Source of the DNA: Axinella damicornis
Lineage: Eukaryota > Porifera > Demospongiae > Axinellida > Axinellidae
Length of the DNA: 64,000 nt
NCBI GenBank assembly: GCA_963931865.1
Contig: OZ007517.1
Span: 6,027,707-6,091,706, forward strand
Direction of reading: 5' to 3'
The notes beneath the pieces were generated by a model. The model worked only from the letters and a program-made list of their open reading frames with translations, did no database searches and was not told the origin of the DNA. Positions 58,286-64,000 of this stretch are shown one piece after another. The translations under genes and the position numbers were made by a program. How positions within the stretch are numbered: the first letter of the stretch is position 1; the number at the start of each line of letters is the position of its first letter.

Positions 58286-59149
58286 GGCCTAGCACGACTA
58301 TGAAGGAGCCAAGAGAGAAGTGTGTGATACTAAATCCTAATAGAACACTAATTGTTGCATACAATATCCATACTAGGCCTTGGCAAATTATGCCAGCATA
58401 CGTAATAGGAGCACATTCCAGTTCTTTTTGCAAGCATAATAGTACAGCTTGCTGAAAGTATACTAATGTTGTCCCAGAAGCTACATGTATATCCTTAGCA
58501 CTACAGCATCTCAATTAAGGAACTCGTTCACTGCACACAAGTTTATCCAAGAGTGATCCTTTAGACCCAATTGCCTTCGAACGGCTTAGGTTCATTGCTA
58601 TTCACTGTTGTATAGATATATAGCTAGTTGCACTACTTCGCTTAGATAATGGGAAACACCCCTTACTATACTTCATGAATACTATACCAGTATACTCATG
58701 AGTATACTATGGCGTGAAGAAAGATCATGATCAGCAGGTGGCAAATTGGCAATGTAATCTGTGCTATCACAATAAAAATGCTATCATGCAAACAGTGAGT
58801 ACTCACACTTAGCTCCTAGTCTCTTTGTCCAAAAGGTATGTGTACAATTTGTGCCGACAAAGAGAGGGAATTTAATCCATAGAAAATTCTGGTAGCTATT
58901 CAAACACCCAAGACCTTCCGAATACTAGTAATATTGATGCTTGTACTACTAAGCCACTGGGCCCACGGCAGAGGAGCAGCCACTTGCATGCAGTCACTCG
59001 GAAACAATTTGCAGAAGAGTTCTGCGTGGTGTGAAATCTCTTGCGTGTGCAATGTGTGATGCCATGCCAATGTGATTGCAGTGAGTGGCATCACTACACC
59101 ACTACTTTCAGTAGTATGGTGCATGTGAGCTACTCTTGGTTCCATATAA

Positions 59150-59310
59150 GTCAATTAACTTCTCCATTTTATGTCGAGTTAATGGCAATTTTGAACTAGC
59201 CTGTCTGAAGAGGGAAGAAGAAAAAGAAGAAAACCGATTTTGCGGTCTGGCGACCTTCTGGTGCTTTTTCGTGACACTGGGAGGCTTCTTGGCCAAGGAA
59301 AACACTCGAA
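59150..59310 (-). repeat. Diverged inverted copy of the Helitron-like internal part
   Basis: On the minus strand, CGTTCATCTTCGAGTGTTTT, AAGAAGCCTCCC and a CTT-rich tract ending CAGACAGGCTAG parallel 33,915-34,065. A 65-codon ORF (MFSLAKKPPSVTKKHQKV...) spans it. The rest of 58,286-59,550 holds nothing else recognisable. Confidence 0.5.
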
Positions 59311-59659
59311 GATGAACGATAAGTTGTCATAAAGGCATAAGTTATATGCTGATCATTTTTTAGAGCTTTCGTGTATTAGCACATCAGTTCTATCGAGTCT
59401 ACCAACTCTATGATATCCACGCAGAGAGTGCAGTAATGTTACATATTGTTAGTAATTACCCCTCAGGTGCAATATTCACATGATGATGTCATGGAAAATA
59501 TTCATGTGCTACTAAACTTCAGTTACAACATTCATGCATCAGCTATTGCGTAGTTGTGGGCAGATCGGTATTCATGCCTGTGTTATTGGATAGACAGGGG
59601 ATTTTTATGTGGACAAACGAATGTAGTAAAAAAACCACATACAGCATACCTTGGTTCCG

Positions 59660-59985
59660 TAGAGCGACTGCAACCAATGTCACGACTTGAGAGCAACTGC
59701 AACCGATTTCACAACTTGGGAGCGACTACAACTGATGTCACGGCTGGGGAAAAACTGCGACCGATGTCTCACGGCTGGGGAGCGACTGCAACTGACGTCA
59801 CAGCAGCTGAGCTGGGGTTACACTGTGACTGATGTCGCGGCTTGGGAGCGACTGTAACTGACGTAACGGCTGGGGAGCGACTATAACTGATATCACAGCT
59901 GGGGAGCGACTGCAAATGGTATCACGGGATGGGAGCGACTGCAACTGATGTCACGGCTTGGGAACAACCGCAACTGATGTCATGA
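59660..59985. repeat. About 29-bp tandem repeat, 10-11 copies
   Basis: Units of GGGAGCGACTGCAACTGATG followed by TCACGGCTT, diverged. The ORF over it is a repeat artefact. Confidence 0.88.
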
Positions 59986-60102
59986 CATGTAAAATATCAC
60001 AGCTGCAAAACAGATATATATATATACATCAGTGAGTGGGCAGCTCCACAGGAGATGCTACCGCAGCAATTGTGTGAGGTGATGCGGTGAGTAGATTAAT
60101 CC

Positions 60103-60175
60103 TAGCCTCGTTCCCAGGCTCTCCCACGCACGAAGTAAGCAACAAAAAGCTGGGCAGGGCCTGGGAACAAGGCTA
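60103..60175. mobile_element. 73-bp TIR element, TAGCCTCG type
   Basis: TAGCCTCGTTCCCAGGCTC faces GGCCTGGGAACAAGGCTA. No convincing 9-bp duplication remains. Confidence 0.7.
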
Positions 60176-61308
60176 ATCCCTGAGCAGATACTTCAACTGC
60201 TTCAGATAGATCTATCACAAATGAATGGACTAGTGTATATGACCAGGTCCTGGAGAGTAGTCCCGCATAGCCAGATTCTCGCTCAGAGTAATGGCTGTGG
60301 GGGCTATATAGGATCATGATCGTGAGTCGATCCGTGCTGGGGAAAATTCTAGGGGCTAGCCAGCAAGACTAAATTACTGTCATAAACTCTGTGAAATGCA
60401 CAGTGCTCAAAATCTGGTCCCCACCAAGCATTTCCCCCTCTGATTAGAAAAAACACACTGCATGTAGTACTAATTTCGGGAGGGGGCCGGGGATGTTTCC
60501 AAAAGGCCCAGAAATATCCACGCACGATAAGTGCAATTTGTATAGTGCAGTGCTACATCAGCAACATACCCAACTCGCTGAGTGTTTGCCTTGCAAACTA
60601 TCGTAGGCGGTCGCACACGTACAGTACAGGCAGTGGTCGCAGAATGGCTAGCTAGCTAGAGTTAAGTTGCTGGCGCGCGGATAACTGCCACACCCAATCT
60701 TTTGTAAAGACTGCCCCCCCGCAACTTCAATAATTACTTCCGGTCATGCGTTTCCTGGACAGAATTTGGTTGTGAGTGATAACTGCATAATTTCAGCCTG
60801 TGAATCTGATTGTTTTTGAGGCGACTTCTATCTGCTATAGTTTTTCCTGATCGGATCTGCCAACAGAAAGTGCTTGTTCATGAGCCACAATCCGCCGCGA
60901 AAGACGAGTATTATTAGTCTCGTACACTCCACCTTGGGTCTGAGCCTTGTCCCGGGACAGGAGGGCGAGGCGCTCCCACCCCACCCTCAGCCAGGGCTGC
61001 GCTCTCAGCAAGGACCTGAAAAGAAGGTAGAGAATTGGACCCCGGGATCGGAGACAGCAGCAATGCATCCGGGTCAGGCTCCACTTCCATTCCAAGTCTG
61101 GTGCGGGGAGCATCTCGAGTGATAAAGAGGCGTCGCACTACATCCCCCAGAAGCAGGATTCTTCCCACAGTCTCGGGTATGTTGTTATTCTAAAGGATCC
61201 TATTTCTGTGCCTGATTAGCCAGCCACCTGATACAGTGATGGACAGTGACTTGGTTATTGGGTCATTAACCAGGGATACAGTATCCTTGCTCAGTACATA
61301 CTGTAGCC

Positions 61309-61577
61309 TAGTCTGGTTCCCAGACCCTCCCGCGAGGAAGGGTCTGGGCAAATGAACCACGCTTCCGCATAGCCAAGGAATTTCATTCAGTGTGAATTAT
61401 TAGTTGCTGTGAGTAGGTGAGAAGCCGCAGGCGCTGGACTCGCGACGGATGAATAACATTATGTACGGTGTGGTTTTCCCTAATCAACACTTTCGCTGGA
61501 ATGTAGTTCTCGGCTACGCGGAAGTGCAAGTCATTTGCCCAGACCCTTCCTCGCAGGTGGGTCTGGGAACCAGACTA
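61309..61577. mobile_element. 269-bp TIR element, TAGTCTGG variant
   Basis: TAGTCTGGTTCCCAGACCCT faces GTGGGTCTGGGAACCAGACTA, and TGGGCAAATGA faces TCATTTGCCCA further in. It abuts the duplicated segment at 61,575. No target duplication was found. Confidence 0.75.
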
Positions 61578-62085
61578 GGCGGACGTTTGAATGACTCCAG
61601 TCCGTTTCACAATCTGGAAGCAGTTCTGGGAATGAATTTGAGTGATGCGAAATAATTGCAGGAACACACTCCCTTTGTGTGCATGCACGTGCAAATTAGC
61701 AGCACAATCGGAGTGTTTGTGCTTGTTGTGGGCTGTGTCGTTCTTACTGGCTGCAGTGCTGTTGTTTCCTACTGGAGATGCTGCATTGTTGAGGGGGGGG
61801 GGGGGGGGGGGGGGGCAGCTAGTCCGTTGTTCCACTTGAGCAGCAAACTTCTCAACCTGGAACGTAGAACAAGAAGATGTCTTACTGTATCTGCCCAGAA
61901 CAAGAAGTTGTATCTGCTCAAAAAAATGCACTACAGTATGGAATAATTGACCAGCCTCACAGGAAAGGTCTACGAACATTCTGCAGACTATGATTATGAT
62001 CATCATGATCGCTTTTGATTGCATGGCCAACCTGAAGCACAGGAAGCCGCAAGGAACAGAGCTACGTATCAACACTTGGTTTATA
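61575..62085 (+). repeat. Duplicated segment, uninterrupted copy
   Basis: Counterpart of 19,556-20,690. It lacks the 756-bp TIR element. It contains a 23-base G run (61,793-61,815) and hydrophobic frames such as AVSFLLAAVLLFPTGDAAL that could be a signal peptide. No gene is recognised. Confidence 0.7.
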
Positions 62086-62551
62086 AAATAGTTGGCCCCC
62101 TCTAGCTACGGTAAGGTGGTCCCGTATCCACTCTCAGCAAGCAATGCAATTAGCACACCAATTAGCTTTTTACCAACAAATAAGGTTTGTTGGCATGGTC
62201 TCCTATAAGCTCATATGGACGGCTTTGTGCACCGATTATATAGCACTGTAGCACTCCCACGTTGGGCATTGAGAACTATTGTGTGCTATAGAGTTTTTAT
62301 GCCGTTTGTAGCATAATATTAGATAATGAGTTTCTGCTGATGTACCACTCCTATCGATCCTGCCTTCTCGGAAACAATTCCTATACCGGGAGTGTTAATA
62401 TGTAGTAATGTACGCTTATGCTTGTATTGTCAGAGGCGTAGCCAGCGTATAGGCAACAACATGGAGCCAATTGCCTTGGTATTTGCTATTGTGGGTGTGT
62501 CCGCATGATAATTACTCACTGGCATGCTTTGCAAAGTGGTGAGCATGCATG

Positions 62552-63141
62552 TAGCCTTGTTCCCAGGCCTGAGACGGCGAGGAGAAAAGGGCCTGGTTTC
62601 CACTGCTTGCGCATGCGCTTAATTATCTGTAACCGTAACACGTATTCATAAGGGGGAGGGTGCAAATGACGTCTTCGTGGTCGAGCGTGTGACACTATCT
62701 ATTTTGCTACACTGGTCCTCTATCCACTAGATGAGGGCCACAATTGCACTGCCACCAGCAACAGACTTACCCGACATTCGTTATTCAAAACAAATGGAAG
62801 AGTCTGGTAGCATACTGACTCCACCCGGTCGGTACGACGGTAGCCACACGAAAACATCCCATCGTTCAATCGCAGGTCACTGTTCTAGCTCAATTCAGGA
62901 GCGCCTTGCCACCTAAGGACATAGGAGAGCACAATCGAGAGCTGTTGTAACGCACACCACTAGTAAGTACTCGCTAGCTAGTTAACTGTACGGATCACGT
63001 TATCTACTTCGATGTCACAAGTGTACAAACATAATCGAACGTCCATGGAGCCGGTGGAATTCCACCGCTAGTTAGCGCATGCGCAAACAGTGGAAACCAG
63101 GCCCTTTTCTCCTCACTGTCTCAGGCCTGGGAACGAGGCTA
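62552..63141. mobile_element. 590-bp TIR element with perfect 9-bp target duplication
   Basis: TAGCCTTGTTCCCAGGCCTG faces CAGGCCTGGGAACGAGGCTA. Inverted similarity continues through GAGAAAAGGGCCTGG and CCAGGCCCTTTTCTC to GCGCATGCGC. GCATGCATG flanks both sides. The 61-codon ORF inside (62731-62916) is not recognised. Confidence 0.88.
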
Positions 63142-63339
63142 GCATGCATGCTGCTGTGCACCTAGCAGCTCTCTGTTATTATAGTGACTGATCACAGTGA
63201 GACTATAGCGTGCACAAATCCACACCCCACACCCACGTGTGTACAGACATACATGTACACTGTCACATTTACAAAATTAATGTTGTGATAGACTGATTTT
63301 TGGCACAGATGGCACCCCATACACATGCACTCACATAAA

Positions 63340-63427
63340 CACCACAAATGCACACACACACACACATGCATACACACACACACATGCACATGCACACACT
63401 CACACACACACACACACACACACACAG
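63340..63427. repeat. (CA)n-rich microsatellite abutting a splice acceptor
   Basis: Interrupted CA repeat ending CACACAG, the acceptor of the FKBP-like exon. Confidence 0.9.
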
Positions 63428-63543
63428 AGGAAGAATGGGACCTACCAGCCTGAGCTATGTGAGCACAAGTCCAGGAAGAGTGATGTCATCCACTACCACT
63501 ACGTTGGCAGGCTGGGAGAAAGTGGAAATGTTTTTGGGAGAAG
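63428..63543 (+). CDS. FKBP-type peptidyl-prolyl isomerase exon
   Basis: Between the acceptor CACACAG and the donor AAG/GTAGGA the frame reads RKNGTYQPELCEHKSRKSD then VIHYHYVGRLGESGNVFGRR. The strand motif HYHYVG followed by a G-x-VF turn is the first half of an FKBP domain. A cysteine before the KSRKSD stretch is common in endoplasmic-reticulum FKBPs (FKBP7/9/14 type). The remaining domain exons must lie outside the window or in unrecognised sequence. The overlapping ORFs in other frames are shadows. Confidence 0.58.
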
Positions 63544-63647
63544 GTAGGACCAGAATTGTGTTATCCTCGTACCCAGCCTTGTATCCTGGTAGCAGGCTAG
63601 AGTCAAGTAGAGTTTGCTTCAGAGGCCCGAAAGTTGGCAGTACGTAC

Positions 63648-63869
63648 ATGCGAATAGAACTTTGTGTCAAGCACTAAAGTATCGCAATCACATTTTGTGC
63701 ATTTAGTCGATCGCTGGATTGTGTGGTTCTTGCGCAAAGCAACAAAGCAGCTGTACTCTCCATTCTCAGCAGCTGGAGCATTTGCATGTACCAGTGTAAT
63801 GACTGCTGTAAACGATAGCACGGTCGACATGCCGATACTCCCTACAAACCGTTTGAACTGCTTGGCCAT
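63648..63869 (-). CDS. Possible first exon of a small secreted protein
   Basis: The frame begins MAKQFKRFVGSIGM, continues with a hydrophobic core (STVLSFTAVITLVHA) that fits a cleavable signal peptide, then a short mature part with a KCTKCDC motif, and ends at CAT followed by GTACGT (phase 0). An upstream in-frame Met lies at 63896. No family is recognised and no second exon is found. Confidence 0.3.
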
Positions 63870-63963
63870 TCTCCTCCAACAATGTCCTGGGAACAAAAGC
63901 TGCGCCGCGTGACAAGTAACTTGTCATGCGGCGCGGTGCGGGCCAGCCTCTCGCGACCCACCA

Positions 63964-63985
63964 GGGGGGGGGGGGGGGGGGGGGG
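63964..63985. repeat. G homopolymer, 22 bases
   Basis: An uninterrupted G run near the window end. Confidence 0.95.
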
Positions 63986-64000
63986 ACGAGAGTGGCCCGC

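Noticed and set aside
62731..62916. 61-codon ORF inside the 590-bp TIR element
   Set aside because: Not recognisable, not shared with other members, and too short to be a transposase.

Overview
The window is nuclear DNA from a metazoan. It shows GT-AG introns, long repeat-rich intergenic and intronic DNA, (CA)n microsatellites, many short terminal-inverted-repeat (TIR) elements, and protein families typical of animals (C2H2 zinc finger, TRAF finger, FKBP, WD40, kinase plus ankyrin). The combination suggests a non-bilaterian marine invertebrate such as a sponge, but this is inference only and no species can be named from the sequence.

Layout. Positions 1-22,900 are repeat-rich with scattered gene pieces. 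They hold a C2H2 zinc-finger ORF (2959-3960, +), possible small exons on the + strand at 4989-5076 and 6974-7205, an orphan TRAF-type zinc-finger segment (8008-8162, +), a minus-strand WD40-like exon cluster with an apparent frameshift (10645-11296), and a broken retroelement-like ORF (15547-17021, +). Positions 22,953-58,285 are one large minus-strand gene. I assembled it exon by exon: 16 exons, all junction phases compatible, 2772 coding bases, predicted 923 aa. Its order is protein kinase, long coiled coil, a ubiquitin-like segment resembling part of USP47/USP40, ankyrin repeats, and a short basic tail. Positions 58,300-64,000 are intergenic repeats plus an FKBP-type exon (63428-63543, +) and a possible secreted-protein exon (63648-63869, -).

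The ankyrin part is the most striking region. Eight consecutive exons are each exactly 99 bp, phase 0 at both ends, and each encodes one 33-residue repeat. They lie in large introns that are mosaics of duplicated blocks. One tandem duplication (about 25.8-31.97 kb and 31.97-40.9 kb) carries exons 12 and 11, which differ by one base. Older duplicated blocks pair exon 8 with 13, 10 with 14, and 7 with 9. Some duplicated flanks have lost their exon. The locus appears to lengthen its ankyrin array by copying intron-exon-intron blocks, which cannot break the reading frame.

Mobile elements have left unusually clean marks. A family with TAGYCTCGTTCCCAGRC-type ends shows 9-bp target duplications, four of them perfect in small members plus one in a 756-bp member. 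Two copies of a 1.04-1.08 kb element sit between A and T with no target duplication, each with an empty paralogous site in the same window, which is Helitron-like behaviour. Two further TIR families have ends reading TACCGTATAG and TRTACYGTATGGCC-like. No tRNA, rRNA or CRISPR was seen.
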